From the NCBI GenBank assembly GCA_011316305.1, contig SAUG01000075.1, positions 186,001-250,000 of the forward strand: DNA of 64,000 nt. The letters run 5' to 3'. This document shows positions 10,377 to 21,350 of this stretch, piece after piece; positions within the stretch are counted from its first letter, which is position 1, and every line of letters begins with the position of its first letter. Source of the stretch: Rusavskia elegans. Taxonomy: Eukaryota > Ascomycota > Lecanoromycetes > Teloschistales > Teloschistaceae. The notes under the pieces were generated by a model. The model searched no databases. It saw only the letters and a list, made by a program, of their open reading frames with translations, and was not told the DNA's origin. The position numbers were made by a program, and so were the translations under genes.

Positions 10377-10793
10377 ATGGCTTGGTTTAGCGGTCCTGGA
10401 TCACCTACACCGTCCCGTCACTCCGCCTCCTACCGACGCTCCTCCTCATACTCACAGCATGGCGGATCATCTTCATACTACAAACGTCGTCCTCGCGACG
10501 GATATATCCAGCGAATGGTACATGAAATCAAGAAAATGCTTCGTAATCTCATCAGCTACGCAAGACGCCATCCACTCAAGGTGTTTATGCTCGTCATCAT
10601 GCCATTGATCACCGGCGGCGCACTTCACAATATACTGCGGCAATTCGGTATAAGATTACCGGCCGGGTTGAGCAGTTTGGTTGGCGGCTACAGTCGTGGG
10701 ATGGCTGGGTACGACTCTATGGGCGGCTTTAGTGGCGGAGGGGGTGACGGAGGCATCCAGAGTGCGATGAAGATTGCAAAGATGTTCATGTGA
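10377..10793 (+). CDS. Small conserved fungal membrane protein, unknown function
   Basis: Single exon, 138 aa. The Ser/Tyr/Arg-rich N-terminus (about residues 1-45) looks disordered. It is followed by a basic segment MVHEIKKMLRNLISYARRHP and a hydrophobic stretch KVFMLVIMPLITGGALHNIL (about residues 68-87) that could span or dip into a membrane. The tail is Gly-rich, then MKIAKMF. I recall similar uncharacterised proteins across Pezizomycotina with the RHPxKVFMLVIMPLITGG block conserved, but no function. The start is the first in-frame ATG and gives a typical N-terminus. Confidence 0.72.
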   Translation: MAWFSGPGSPTPSRHSASYRRSSSYSQHGGSSSYYKRRPRDGYIQRMVHEIKKMLRNLISYARRHPLKVFMLVIMPLITGGALHNILRQFGIRLPAGLSSLVGGYSRGMAGYDSMGGFSGGGGDGGIQSAMKIAKMFM

Positions 10794-11214
10794 GCTCGCG
10801 GTTGGGTATCAGCAGGGTGGTGTCGTCCAACGTTCAGCGTCTCCGAACCTATAAAATGACGACGACTGGGAACAGGCCACTGAGTTGCAATCTTGGACGT
10901 ATTGTGTGGACGGCGGACCAAGTCAGCTTTGAGTGTCATTTGAGGATACAGCCTCGCGACGGTGTTTGATATTCGGATTCGACCATTTATCGAGCGAACC
11001 TCAAAAGGTTTAAGCCTCGATGACAAGCCATCGTTGGAGCGCAGTGGTCTGTTCTCATGAGTAGGCAGAAGACGTGCGAGCTGATGCAGGTGTACAATTA
11101 GCTATGAGTAAGCCCAGGAAGCAATTTCCCCAACCAAGCTTCAGATTAACAGATATCATGGGGTATCAAGTTATTACGCTTCTGAACCCTAGAGGTTCCA
11201 ATATGACGAGGGTG
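10794..11214. other. Convergent intergenic
   Basis: 3' regions of the small membrane protein gene and ERJ5. No gene, repeat or RNA recognised. Confidence 0.5.
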
Positions 11215-12533
11215 TCAATCCGCTTTTCCATTTCGCTTCCCACGCTTCCTCGAAGAGCCGTTCGCTCCGGATCTCGCATGTTGGATTGGATCGTCCTCAA
11301 AACCCAGACTGTTTGGCGTCCCCTCTGTCTCTTCGGTATTGGATGATCGTGACTGCCCTGGAATTGCATTCTTGATCTTTCCATACACCCAGATGGGTAA
11401 CTTGAAAAGTAAGGTCTGGCGGATGGTAGGTCTCAAAATCTCGTTGGGATCGAGTAAATATTCCTGCTTCTCGCCGTCCTCATCTTCTTCTTCGAGAAAG
11501 ACGTTCCCCAGCGAGTCGACGATAAGGGTCTTGCCGTTCTCGGCTTGCACCTTTTTCCTTGAGCCTTGCGACTCCCCAACGGAATCCGTCTCCGCGGGCG
11601 TGCTTGTGCCGCTCTGCCGGACACCTTTGGCCTTGAACTTGGAACCTTTGTCTTCTTTCCTGCTTTCTCGTTCTTGTTGACGCTTCTGCCTACGATTCAA
11701 GACTGCGCCATCTGCAAGAGAAGGTTGTGGTGGTTCGGTGGCACCGTCTATTCCCGGGATACCCGCCACACTGGAATCGTTGCCCCAGGCGGCCCTTCTG
11801 GCATGGCGCACATACCTCTCCACGAATTCTTTTTGCCGCTTCCAGCTGACGTACAAGGCGCCATAGTGGGCCAACCCACCACCCATGATGAATAGCCCAG
11901 CAAGTACAGAGCCGAGGCCGGGCCTGAACCGCGCATAGTAGTACCCGGTGCCACGCCATCTGGGAAAGCCATTGGCCAGAAAGTAGTCGTATCGTTCCCT
12001 CCCTTCTCCTTTGAGTATCTCAGCGATGACCCCTAGGCGTGCATAACGCTCGCTAGCCCTCTTGACTGCATCCCGGATTTCCTTTTCACTAGGCGGCTTG
12101 CTGACATGGACGGCCGGCTTTTTGGCCTTTTCGGCCGGCTTTTTGGGATGTGGTTTTGCTCTTGACGCGATGAAGGCTTGCTTGGCTTTGTCCGGGTGCA
12201 TGGCCTTGGACTTCTTGCGATAGGCTTTGACGATTTCATCTTGTGAGGCGCTCGATTTGACTCCGACGTAATCTAGCAAGAAGTCAGGATGGATGCAGTG
12301 GAAAGCGGTCTTTGACACTACCATAGAATGTTACGCCTTCTCCTTCGATTGAAGATATTTCATCCTTGAGCCGGAAGATTTCATGGTCTGGCCCGAGTCA
12401 ATTTCCATGGAATTATTGAACCCGGGAGAGGATCTTGGCGGAGGTAGGAAGACTGACCATCAGGGGTGAAGCCGAACACATTGACCAGGAGACTACTCCA
12501 GAAGAGCAACAATGCTAGATGGACGGTCTTCAT
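11215..12533 (-). CDS. ERJ5: ER-membrane J-domain protein ERJ5
   Basis: DnaJ-family protein of the endoplasmic reticulum membrane that supports protein folding (yeast Erj5). Exons 12458-12533, 12322-12387 and 11215-12272 give 399 aa. Exon 1 encodes a signal sequence, MKTVHLALLLFWSSLLVNVF. The junctions rebuild DDHEIFRLKDEISSIEG and VTFYDYVGVKSSASQDEI, the Erj5-type J-domain, and AYRKKSKAMHPDKAKQ holds the HPD motif. Downstream are RYARLGVIAEILKGEGRERYDYFL, a transmembrane segment near GLGSVLAGLFIMGGGLAHYGAL, and a charged cytosolic tail ending in basic residues. It is divergent from the PRA1-family gene (489 bp), another early secretory-pathway protein. Confidence 0.93.
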
Positions 12534-13022
12534 GATCAAGCGAAATGACACATTGGTGCCCAAGATTCGAAGCTTTGCTCGGGGACAGCAGCGAGCGGTG
12601 CAGGCGCGCAGTGTAACGTGGCAGGTGCGGAGCAGGACCGTCTCGGCTGGTGGGTCCACGACAAGTACTGTATTTATATATAATACAAGGAATCGCTTAT
12701 CCAACCTTTCTTTCGTTCTTCTCGACTTTTACGTTACCTTTGCTTTCCAAGATGAGCGCTGGGAATGGGATTCGTTGACCTGGTGTGGATTCCAACTGTT
12801 GACGATCCTTGTCCAAGCCCATCAGCTTTGGAGATTCCCATTCACTTCCATTTCTTTACCCAAGCTGGAGAGAGTATCATCCCTCACCACCGAAGTCTCT
12901 CGCACTCCGTCGTTGTCACCTTTCGCCAATTACCCGGACAAAACAGCCGACTACACCTCGAGTCTTGTCGTACAATTCTCAACACTTCCATTGTTGCCCA
13001 ACGCCCTCTTCGTCCTGCGACC
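12534..13022. promoter_or_regulatory. Divergent promoter region, ERJ5 / PRA1
   Basis: 489 bp between start codons. It includes pyrimidine-rich patches (for example around 12710-12740) just upstream of the PRA1 gene, typical of fungal core promoters. The long frame running through here into PRA1 is open by chance upstream of the conserved start. Confidence 0.5.
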
Positions 13023-13553
13023 ATGGCACGAATTCAAATTCCTATTGATGCATTAACATCCCGGCTCAACCTTGGCTCCCGTTTTGAAGGAGTCAGGTCA
13101 CAATCTCTGAGTACAAGATTTGCAAACCTCAGACCAATCTCCGAATTCCTCAATCTCAGCCGACTTTCGAAACCGGCCAACTTTGGAGAGGTGCAGAGTA
13201 GAGTCAATTATAACCTGGGACACTTTTCTAGCAATTATGTTGCTGTTGGCATCATGCTGCTGATTTACAGCCTACTCACCAATCTGACCTTGTTGTTCGA
13301 TATCATCTTCGTCGGCCTTGGTCTCTTCGCCATTAAGAAGTTGGATGGCAGGGATCTCGAACTGGGTTTCGCACGCGCGACAACGTCACAGCTGTACACC
13401 GGCCTTTTCGTTATTGCAGTCCCACTTTTCATCTGGGCTAATCCTATTTCTTCCGCATTATGGTTGGTCGGAGCAACTGGCGTGAGCATCTTGGGGCACG
13501 CCTCCTTCATGGACAAACCTATTGATACAGCTTTTTCCGAGGAGGCGGTCTAG
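13023..13553 (+). CDS. PRA1/Yip3-family prenylated Rab acceptor
   Basis: Integral membrane protein of the ER/Golgi that binds prenylated Rab GTPases (PRA1/Yip3 family). Single exon, 176 aa from 13023. The frame is open further upstream, but MARIQIPIDALTSRLNL is the recognisable fungal start. Conserved blocks are FANLRPISEFLNLSRLSKP, RVNYNLGHFSSNYVAVG and DRLxL-like DGRDLELGF. Two hydrophobic pairs follow (about residues 75-105 and 125-155), ending in the acidic FSEEAV. The next gene begins almost immediately downstream. Confidence 0.93.
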   Translation: MARIQIPIDALTSRLNLGSRFEGVRSQSLSTRFANLRPISEFLNLSRLSKPANFGEVQSRVNYNLGHFSSNYVAVGIMLLIYSLLTNLTLLFDIIFVGLGLFAIKKLDGRDLELGFARATTSQLYTGLFVIAVPLFIWANPISSALWLVGATGVSILGHASFMDKPIDTAFSEEAV

Positions 13554-13585
13554 GTGGTCGGCCGCGAACTCCACAATTTACGCCC

Positions 13586-14797
13586 CCATGGGGAAGACCA
13601 TCCTGGAGTAAGCCGAGGGCAAGAAGGGAGCCGCAGGAGCGCCACTTCGAGGAAATCGAGAGCGACGACGACGACGGGCAAGGCGTTACTTTGGACGGAA
13701 CTTATTCTAGCGATGATTTGGATTTAACGGGTCCAGAACTGGGAAGACATACCCGCATTCGGCGCAAGTATATACAGGAACCTGATTCACAGTCTTCCGA
13801 GGAAGAGGGCGAGCCTTTGGATGGCCGGTCATCCGGTACTATGCAGTTGGCTTTGCGGAACAAAGCGGACCTGTTGTTGCAGCAGGCGTTGGGGCGCATT
13901 CAGCGGGCGCAGATGTTAGGCAAACACAACGTAAAGTTGAGCAAGCCGGAAATCGAAGCTTTGGAACGGAAAAGGAGGCAGGACGAGGCTCAAAGTACGC
14001 AAGACAAACCTGGGTCACGGCAAGCTGACCGGCGACGGTCGAGCGGTCAGCTGAAATCGTCGGCGAAAGAATCAAAATCTGGCAAAAGAAGAAGTGCTGG
14101 AATGGGCTCGAATTTTGAAAGAACCTATGCTTCCGATGGGAGAGCTGCTACACCTCCCGGCATCATGGTACCAGGACCAGATGGCCGCCCGATACATACA
14201 CCCATCGGCTACTATCCCTTGGCGTCTAACCAGGCACGCGGCAGTCGAGGGTCTCAATCTGGGTCACGGTCTGGAAGTTCAGCCAGTCTGCAGCAATCAA
14301 CACCACCTTTGCCCTCGAGTCAGTATTGGTCCCCACAACCAAGGTATCCTTCAGAATTTGAGCATACACCGCCACCACCACCAGCTCGAAATTCTCCTTC
14401 ACTGCGACGCTTACCAGACGATCCACAGTGGAACCCACGACCGAGGTCAGCTTCTTCGAATCAGCCATACTCCGGGGACCTGCAGTACTACCCGCAATAC
14501 TCACCTCCGCCAGTGCCCAGTTCCAGTCAAGGACGTAGAATAGTATCCGTACCGGCAGATATACAACACCCAAGTCTCAGAAGACCTATGGCCATGTCCT
14601 CTGCACACACTGGATCATCAGCGCCGACCCTTCAACGTAGGGCGCATTCCGGAGGCCAGTACAATCGCAGGGTCGACGCGGAGGAGTCAGATGACGACGA
14701 CGAAAGTTATGGCGTCCAGGTTGACGTCTCGCCTCGTCCGTATGGGTATGAAGTTCGTAGTGGACATGAACAAGCGCGTCCAAGGCAGCCACGATGA
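13586..14797 (+). CDS. Disordered low-complexity protein of unknown function, start unresolved
   Basis: A continuous frame reads through WGRPSWSKPRARREPQERHF, an acidic DDDDGQG patch, LTGPELGRHTRIRRKYIQ and LRNKADLLLQQALGRIQRAQM (a likely short helix). It then becomes Ser/Pro/Gln/Tyr-rich and ends near SRPYGYEVRSGHEQ-like residues. No enzymatic domain is recognised. No ATG precedes the conserved-looking N-terminal part in this frame: the nearest, at 13588, is out of frame and stops after seven codons. The first in-frame ATG (about 13841) would drop the acidic segment. Either a short upstream exon is missing or one extra base lies in the run at 13590-13595. The gene converges on the phosphatase gene with 77 bp between. 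Confidence 0.6.
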   Translation, partial: PWGRPSWSKPRARREPQERHFEEIESDDDDGQGVTLDGTYSSDDLDLTGPELGRHTRIRRKYIQEPDSQSSEEEGEPLDGRSSGTMQLALRNKADLLLQQALGRIQRAQMLGKHNVKLSKPEIEALERKRRQDEAQSTQDKPGSRQADRRRSSGQLKSSAKESKSGKRRSAGMGSNFERTYASDGRAATPPGIMVPGPDGRPIHTPIGYYPLASNQARGSRGSQSGSRSGSSASLQQSTPPLPSSQYWSPQPRYPSEFEHTPPPPPARNSPSLRRLPDDPQWNPRPRSASSNQPYSGDLQYYPQYSPPPVPSSSQGRRIVSVPADIQHPSLRRPMAMSSAHTGSSAPTLQRRAHSGGQYNRRVDAEESDDDDESYGVQVDVSPRPYGYEVRSGHEQARPRQPR

Positions 14798-14874
14798 AGT
14801 ATGTAGGGCTATCGAAAAAAGCGTTCTGTCAAGACTAGAGGCCGACTTCAGGAGTATAGATCAAAACATCGCTT

Positions 14875-16151
14875 TCACTCTTGCAACAAATTCGATCTGA
14901 TCTTGTGACGTAAAGCTTCGCTGATTCCGATCCGATCAAGATAGGCCTGGCAACTGCCATAAGTCTCTGTGATGTGTCTTTGGACGTCCATTGCCCAATT
15001 AGGCGGACAGTCAGCAAAATCGTCGGACAAACCCATGGCTCGAAGCTCCTCGGTCCTGAATACCCTCTCAGAAGCCAATTCTCCTTCGCTTGCCATGTAA
15101 TCCACGGAAATGAAAGAGAGAGGGACATCTAAGATCATGAGGAGGATGAATGCGACCAGTCCCGTCCGGTCCTTGCCAGAAGTCTAGAAGAAGTCCCGGG
15201 GTCAGCGAGACATGATCCAGTCAAGCTGTCGAGCTCCAGGGCATGCATGCGGAATACAGAGGATTGATCGGAACGTATGTATCTCGCAACCCTGGACTCA
15301 ACAATCGAAGGGCAGAGTATGTGGGGAGCCTTGGCTTACGCAGTGGAAAAAGATGGGGTACTGAGCGTCGGCGAGGACTTGGAAGATCTGCTTCAATTCG
15401 GCGGCTGAGCTGTCTATCACGTCTGTCGCTTGGCCGACCAGTCCTCGAGATTGGATGACTTCTCGGCCCAAGATGGCAATGGCTTCGGTTCGACGCCCCA
15501 CGGCCAGCAGCGCGATCAGTTTGCTAGAGGACGTTCAGAAGATAGGACTGGAAGGTTACATCGTCGGGGCGACGTACGCTAAACTGGCATACCTTAACCG
15601 TTTCAGCAACAGCCTCTCGTATGAGCTGCCGTTCAGGCTGATGTCATGGTAGCAAACGTCGGGTATCTTCAATGGCGCAATGGCGCTCTCCGACGGGAAT
15701 AGAGTGGCCGTGTCCCGCAATCTGGCGTCATGCTTCCTCCCCTGCTGGACATGCTCTGTTCTCATACCTCCGGTTAGCAAGCCTGGACAGCAACGGACCG
15801 ACGGACCAAAGGTACTTTGACCGAAGATCGACGACCGTCTTGATTCGATAGTTGGATATCAGAGTTCTCTGATCTTCCAAACTGGCCTCGTCAGGCTGTG
15901 GGAATGAGTCAGGATCGACAGTATGCTCGAATTGCACAAAGCAACGCACCCTCGCACCTCGATAAACAAGACCTGGGCGCAGGAGTCTGGCGCGGAGGTC
16001 AGTAAGGGTGTGTACGTGGCCTCTGTGAAGGAGCTGACATGGAAGGGTCCAGCCTGTTGATGGTCTGGCCAATGTCCCGAAAGTTGAGAATGGTCTTGAA
16101 GGGGCTTGTGGGTACAGCCGTGGTAGCAGTGGTAGGGCTTCCTGAAGCCAT
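14875..16151 (-). CDS. CX5R tyrosine/dual-specificity phosphatase (Y_phosphatase3 type)
   Basis: Predicted phosphatase of the IphP-like tyrosine phosphatase family. Six exons (16039-16151, 15950-15986, 15816-15895, 15593-15760, 15340-15523, 14875-15183) give 296 aa. The product starts MASGSPTTATTAVP and carries NFRDIGQTINR, LLRPGLVYRGARPDEASLED and YRIKTVVDLRSKTEH, typical of this family. The active site is rebuilt exactly at an intron: exon 5 ends with His-Cys and exon 6 begins TSGKDRTGLV, giving HCTSGKDR, a complete CX5R loop. Before it, ILGREVIQSRGLVG and LKQIFQVLADAQYPIFF are family features. No membrane or targeting segment is evident. The substrate may be a phosphoprotein or a phosphoinositide. 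Confidence 0.88.
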
Positions 16152-16772
16152 GTTCAATGCCGCAAAAGACGATGTAGGAGAAACAGTACACAGAAAGAAG
16201 GAGAGCACACGACCAGTGTCGAGCGATTAGGTCACAAGGGAGTAATGCAGACAAGTACGCAGGAGTATAGTAGAAAGCGTTCACTCCATGTGCTGGCAAT
16301 AATACCTCAGGGTTGTGGATAGCGTGCACGGAACGAGTGCTCTTAGGTTCGAGGAAGACTGAACACATGGATGAAACGATCGAGTCTGTAGATAGCGACC
16401 GTGGAAGACCTCTGCAGCTTTTACCGTCATTCGGAAGTGTGCTCGAAGGAACAGTCCAATTGACTCGTTACTCGTTACTCGTACTCTACACGCAGGAAAG
16501 AAGGAAAGGACGTCGTCCACTGTCACTTCAGCCTCCTACGTCATTCGGCGTGTGGAGTAAAACGTGCCACCAGTGCAGCCGCCTGTTTGACATTATTGGA
16601 TGCTTCCCTCTGCTCTAGTTACGTGTTCGGTGTTCCTTGACCGCACCCGTTTTGTGTGTCAGCCCCTCCTTCTTCTTATCTTGATCACACCGTCCCTCTG
16701 GTCTGGCGTGACGCGCTGACCTACTTACTCTAGAACAGTGCAATCGTGTACCTCGACCTCGGAGGAAGCGTC
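16152..16772. promoter_or_regulatory. Divergent promoter region, phosphatase / EIS1
   Basis: 621 bp. It contains a short tandem of CTCGTTA units near 16460-16485 and a pyrimidine-rich stretch near 16640-16700 before EIS1. No gene is seen. Confidence 0.5.
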
Positions 16773-19700
16773 ATGGCAGGAACCAAGTCCAATAAGCTTG
16801 AAGATCAAGGTAAGCACTGAAGTTGTCAGATGGGGTACGAAGATTGATTCGTCTACAGCCGCGACTGCTGCTTTGTATGTCACAAAGGGCCAGCGCACGG
16901 ATCAGTCCAAGTCCAATTTCCCCCTTGACAGTGATAATAAGCTCTCGAGTGCCAGTAAGTAAGAGGGTCTTCATGATGGGTGAATGTCCGTTTGACCATC
17001 TTTGCTCAGGCGCAGCCACCTCGCTCAAGTATGCAAGCCCGCGTGATCTGCCTTCCTTCCCTACCGCAGGACTGGAGCATGGGGAAGCCGGAGCTGGAGC
17101 CGCTGCCAGCCTGGCCAATGCCAATCACAAAGAGTTCGAGCTTTGGAAGCCCGCCGCCTCGGAGCCTGCAAACAAAGCAGCCATGTTGGCCAAAGACTAT
17201 AAGCCGGCGCCGCTGTGGCATCCCGAGCAAAGCGCGGCTGGGTCCAAAGCCGCCGACATCGCCGCCAAAGACGGTGGCCATGTCGACATATGGCTACCGG
17301 AGTCGACCGCCGCTGGGAACTCGGCAGCTGGTCAGGCCATGAGAGCTAAAGGACTGAGTCCCCAGATCTTTCGCGGTTCGACCGCCGATGACAACAAAAA
17401 GGCTCTCATGGCAGCCACGGGCGCGATGTCGGGCAACCGACGGAGAGCCGGCTCTACCCCCACCGTTCCACCAACTTACCCCGATGCTGCCAATTCAGCC
17501 GCCAATGCTCTCAAGGCTGCCACATCGGTCAGTAGATCTGCTGGCAGGAGTAATCAGACCAGCCCCCCACAGCCGTTATCCCCGCCTATCGATGCAGCCC
17601 GAATACACAATGCCGCCGTCACGAATCTGTCTCGAGAAATGTACACGGCCAATCCGCCAGTAGCCCCTGAGGTTGAGGAGAAGAGAAAGCAGGAAGGACT
17701 TCGCGCGGCAGCAATCTCCATGGCAAAGCAGATGTATGACATACAACAGAAAGCAATCGACGACGCGGCAAACGATGGCAAAGGCGATAGTCATTATGCT
17801 GCTAATAGCGTCCACAACCGCCAGCCTTCCGTGGCATCGGACGATCCAAAAGCCGTCCCTCAGTACGTCAACCTACAAGAAGCGGCGCAGAAGCTAGCGG
17901 CTGAACGGCTTGCAAAATTGCATGATGAGCATGCAGCCTACAGGAATTATTACGGAGCGACTCAACCGGTTCAGAAGCGACTTTCAATCAGAGCCCGTCC
18001 CCGGCGGAGAGCGTCTAGTGATGGAGCTACCCCCAAAGCTGACGAAGAACGTTCCAAGGCGATTCGGAATCAAATGTCACTGTTCAAGGACGAACTTGCT
18101 CAAGTCGATGCGAAGAAACGTCAAAAGGACCGGGACGCCTTGATGGCGGCTGCACAGCGCAACGTCAGGGCTAGTATGACAGGAATGGACGAGCGCGTGT
18201 TTAACGAGACCGGCAAGGCGTCGCCGGCAATGACGGAAGAATGGGAAGCCAAAGCCAAGGCGCGTGCCAAAGCCGACAGCGATGCAAGGATGGTCAATCA
18301 TGGAAGAGTCAACATCGGTGGTGGAAAATATCTTGACCAGTCAGAGATTGACGCCATCGCCGCAGGGAGAGTGCAGCCTACTCTTGACGAAATCACCGAG
18401 AAGGCCGAGAAGCAGCGTGCTCGAGATGAAGAGCTTCGACAACAGCAACTGGAGCGCGAACGCATCACCGCAGAGAAAGTGGCCGATCAGAAGGAACGGG
18501 ATCTTAAGACGAAAGAAGAATGGAAGCGGTTTCGCGGTGAGTGATCCAAGGACAGAATAGCGCATGATCATTCTAATAGAGAAAAACAGGGGAAGAGAAG
18601 GCTGAAGCTAAAGCGAAGAAAGACGAGGAGAAAGCGAAAAAGGCCGAGGCAAAACGGTTCCGAGACGAAGACAAACGAAAGTCGAAGGGGCCGCAAGCGG
18701 TTGACGTAGACGAAGAAGAGAGGCCGACGACATCATCCGAGCCGCCAGTCCTGGATCCCATACCGTCCGTAGAGCCGATAGATGCTGAAGACGAAGCATT
18801 GCAACGGCCACAACTCAGGACAACAGTCACGGAAGAAATCAAGATGCAAGTCGAAGAAGAGAAAAGAGCATCCATGCTGGCGCAAGGCCCGATAGCTATG
18901 CCATCCTCGGGATACACGAGAGCTGACGACGAAACAACTGCTACCTCGTACACTGGATCATTTGATGCTTCGAAGGTTGCTGAGCGAGTCTTCTCATCTC
19001 CTGTCGGGCACCCTTCCGAGGAAGTCACTACGAAGCCTCAAGCGTCAACAACCACCGCCATCGAGCCAACGACCAAGACCCAACCCGTTGCGACTAAGCC
19101 GCCACCGACAGCAACGAACATTCCAGCAGCCACTACTGAGACCACGGTGACTGGTCCCTCTCCGTCGCAGAGGCAGGGGAAGGGCGAGGGCAAAGTCTCC
19201 TCCTGGTTCAAGAATAAGCTTCGGCGGTCCAGCAAACCAGGCAAGCCCGACAATTCCAAGATGGGCGCCCCAAAAGCTGTGGGTAGCGAAAGAGCTTTTC
19301 TCGGCGGTGCCAGCTTGACGAACCCCACGAGCGCCAGCAAGAGTAGCACCGATCCTAGTAAAGACGGTTCCATCCGAGAAGTCGCCATTGCCGGAAAACC
19401 CGATAGCGGAGACACCGCTGCCATGACATCAGCGACTACTGGTCCTGTTACGACGCCGGACATCGCGCCCAGCGGCATAGGCAGCGGCACTAACGATGAC
19501 GACGAGGAGCTATACGCCGCATCTACGAAAGAACGTCGAAAGCAGCGAAGCCGTTCTTCGTCTCCAGTCAGCTCCCTGTCTAGCGACGAAGGCGAGCACC
19601 CGCGCGGTCGATCGCAATTGCGTCGCGAAGTGACTGGCAGTGAAGGCAACGGGGAGGATGAGTTTGAGGAAGCGAGAGATCATTTCGAGACGGAGAGACT

Positions 19701-19785
19701 GTCACCACCGGCGCCATTGAAGGACACGGTAGGGAGGGCTTCAAATAGCCCGGTTAGGGACTCGCGGTTCTCTGAAGCTTTGTGA
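16773..19785 (+). CDS. EIS1: Eisosome protein 1
   Basis: Cytoplasmic-face component of eisosomes, the furrow-like plasma membrane domains of fungi. Exons 16773-16809, 16859-16954, 17010-18536 and 18590-19785 give 951 aa. The start MAGTKSNKLEDQAATAALYV and the join SSASAATSLKYASPRDLPSF are characteristic. The conserved repeat region follows, with ANANHKEFELWKPA, MLAKDYKPAPLWHP and short Ala-rich W-P repeats spaced about 25-30 residues apart. The middle part is helical and charged (coiled-coil prone, Lys/Glu/Arg rich, around residues 470-620). The C-terminal third is low-complexity Ser/Thr/Pro, with acidic Asp clusters and an RSRSSSPVSSLSSDEG-like phosphorylatable patch. All introns are 49-55 nt and the phase fits throughout. 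Confidence 0.92.
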
Positions 19786-20195
19786 GGAAGACCAGAGGTT
19801 TGAACGATCTCTTTGAGTCATCTCTTTCAGTGAAGGCTCGATCTGTGACCAGTTGGCAGGATTTCACATCATTTGAAAGGTTTGTTTTGATAGCCAGCCT
19901 AGTCAAGCCAAGAACCCGTACATTTCTGTTCTGTCTTTCCGAAGATGAATAGCTGTGTTTTTGATCCCACGTGGAGTCTGTGCACTAGACCTGGGTTTTT
20001 GATTGTTATTTTGAGGGTAATGTGGAGATCCGACGGTCTAGTGGATCGACTGTCAGACCTGGAACATCGCCGTTGAAAAGCCGTAAAAAACGACCCAACA
20101 TCGCCGATAAATAAACTCTACATGCGCACTTTAAATTCTGAAGCCAACATTTCTGCACCATAGCCGGTTTCGGTTGCTGTGCATCCCTGGCAGCG
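19786..20195. other. Convergent intergenic
   Basis: 3' regions of EIS1 and the SFK1-like gene. AT-rich in places, with AATAAA-like strings near 20110. No gene is recognised. Confidence 0.5.
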
Positions 20196-20933
20196 TCATA
20201 CCGCGGTGGCTCCATCCGTATGGCTCATTTCGGTATTGGTAACCTTCTGGTGATTCCTCGAAGCGGGCAGCAAATCGACAAAGAAAGTAAGAACATAAAA
20301 AGTGAAGATGAGGGCAATGATCCACTCCAGGACGGCGGCGATGTTCTTGTGGGAGGTAAAGGAAGTGCCGATAAAAACAGCAGCGAGGAGAACTTCGATG
20401 ATGATGAAGACCAGTTTCATCCAGAATGAGGCACGAAGGATGCGGTGTTGGCGGAAGTGACGGCCGAGGCGTTGGTATTCGGCGCAGATGAAGATGGCGG
20501 AGATGACGTAGCCGGCGATGAAGAGGAGAAGGAAGCCATCATGGAGTCTGGGATGGCTGACGGTGTCGAAGATGGACAGAAGAATCAAACCGGCAGTTCC
20601 AAAAACGGCGAAGAGGATTGATAGGGCGGATAGGGATTTCTCGGTTTTGCCCATGTTCTTGGCCAGACGGCCGGTATGGCGTAGCCATCTCTCGGCAGCA
20701 AAGGAGAGGTCGAGAAAAATGGTGGTGACGCAGGCGCCAGCGATGAAGAGTGGTTGGAGACCTTGAGCGCCAACGTCGGAGATGTATGCTATGCGCTGAT
20801 TTGGTTCCATCGAGACATAGTGCGGAGAGCCCTCAAGATGCCAGACGATAAACATGGCCAGCAGCATTCCCAGCCAGGTGAAGGCGCTGACGAGTGGTAG
20901 TATGCAGAAGAAGACATACTTCAGGTTGAACAT
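20196..20933 (-). CDS. SFK1: SFK1/DRAM/Frag1-type polytopic membrane protein
   Basis: Membrane protein of the Frag1/DRAM/Sfk1 family; in yeast Sfk1 works at the plasma membrane with the PI4-kinase Stt4 and in phospholipid asymmetry. Single exon, 245 aa from the ATG at 20933. A start 34 codons further upstream (21035) is possible but adds a non-conserved segment. Six hydrophobic stretches are visible, starting with YVFFCILPLVSAFTWLGMLL. The family signature MEPNQRIAYISDVGAQGLQP follows the first extracellular loop, and AERWLRHTGRL follows the second helix. The tail is short and polar. Whether it acts like yeast SFK1 or animal DRAM cannot be told from sequence. Confidence 0.85.
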   Translation of the reverse strand: MFNLKYVFFCILPLVSAFTWLGMLLAMFIVWHLEGSPHYVSMEPNQRIAYISDVGAQGLQPLFIAGACVTTIFLDLSFAAERWLRHTGRLAKNMGKTEKSLSALSILFAVFGTAGLILLSIFDTVSHPRLHDGFLLLFIAGYVISAIFICAEYQRLGRHFRQHRILRASFWMKLVFIIIEVLLAAVFIGTSFTSHKNIAAVLEWIIALIFTFYVLTFFVDLLPASRNHQKVTNTEMSHTDGATAV

Positions 20934-21350
20934 GACGGGCCCGAGAAAAGGCAGATATAGGACAGGAAGGTACGAGGAAGGCAGATCAGAAAAGAATGTG
21001 GCACCCAGCTGTCCCTGGATTGTAATCGATACCACCTCAGGATTACACGGCCGGCAAGTCGATGGATGTGAAGTGAGAGTAATGGCAATCTATAATCCCG
21101 TTTGGATGAAAAGAAGACGCCGACGTATATGTCCTAGTAAACAGCCGCGTCACAGGTGGCTCATCGGATGCCCAAACCGTTCGGACACCGAAGCACGGAC
21201 CATGGCTCGCGTAAGGTGATGACTCGCATTAATGACGCGTGGCGCCGCGCGGGAGGTTTTCCCTTAGCTTCCGGCAAACTTCCGCGAACATGTCCGGGGC
21301 TGGGCCATCCGGGGCCAATTCGTTGGACCCTACTCTACACGATCTGGACA
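20934..21350. other. Intergenic upstream of SFK1-like gene
   Basis: Promoter of the SFK1-like gene and 3' region of the SNF2-RING gene, which is on the same strand. The frames here are unconserved shadows. Confidence 0.45.
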
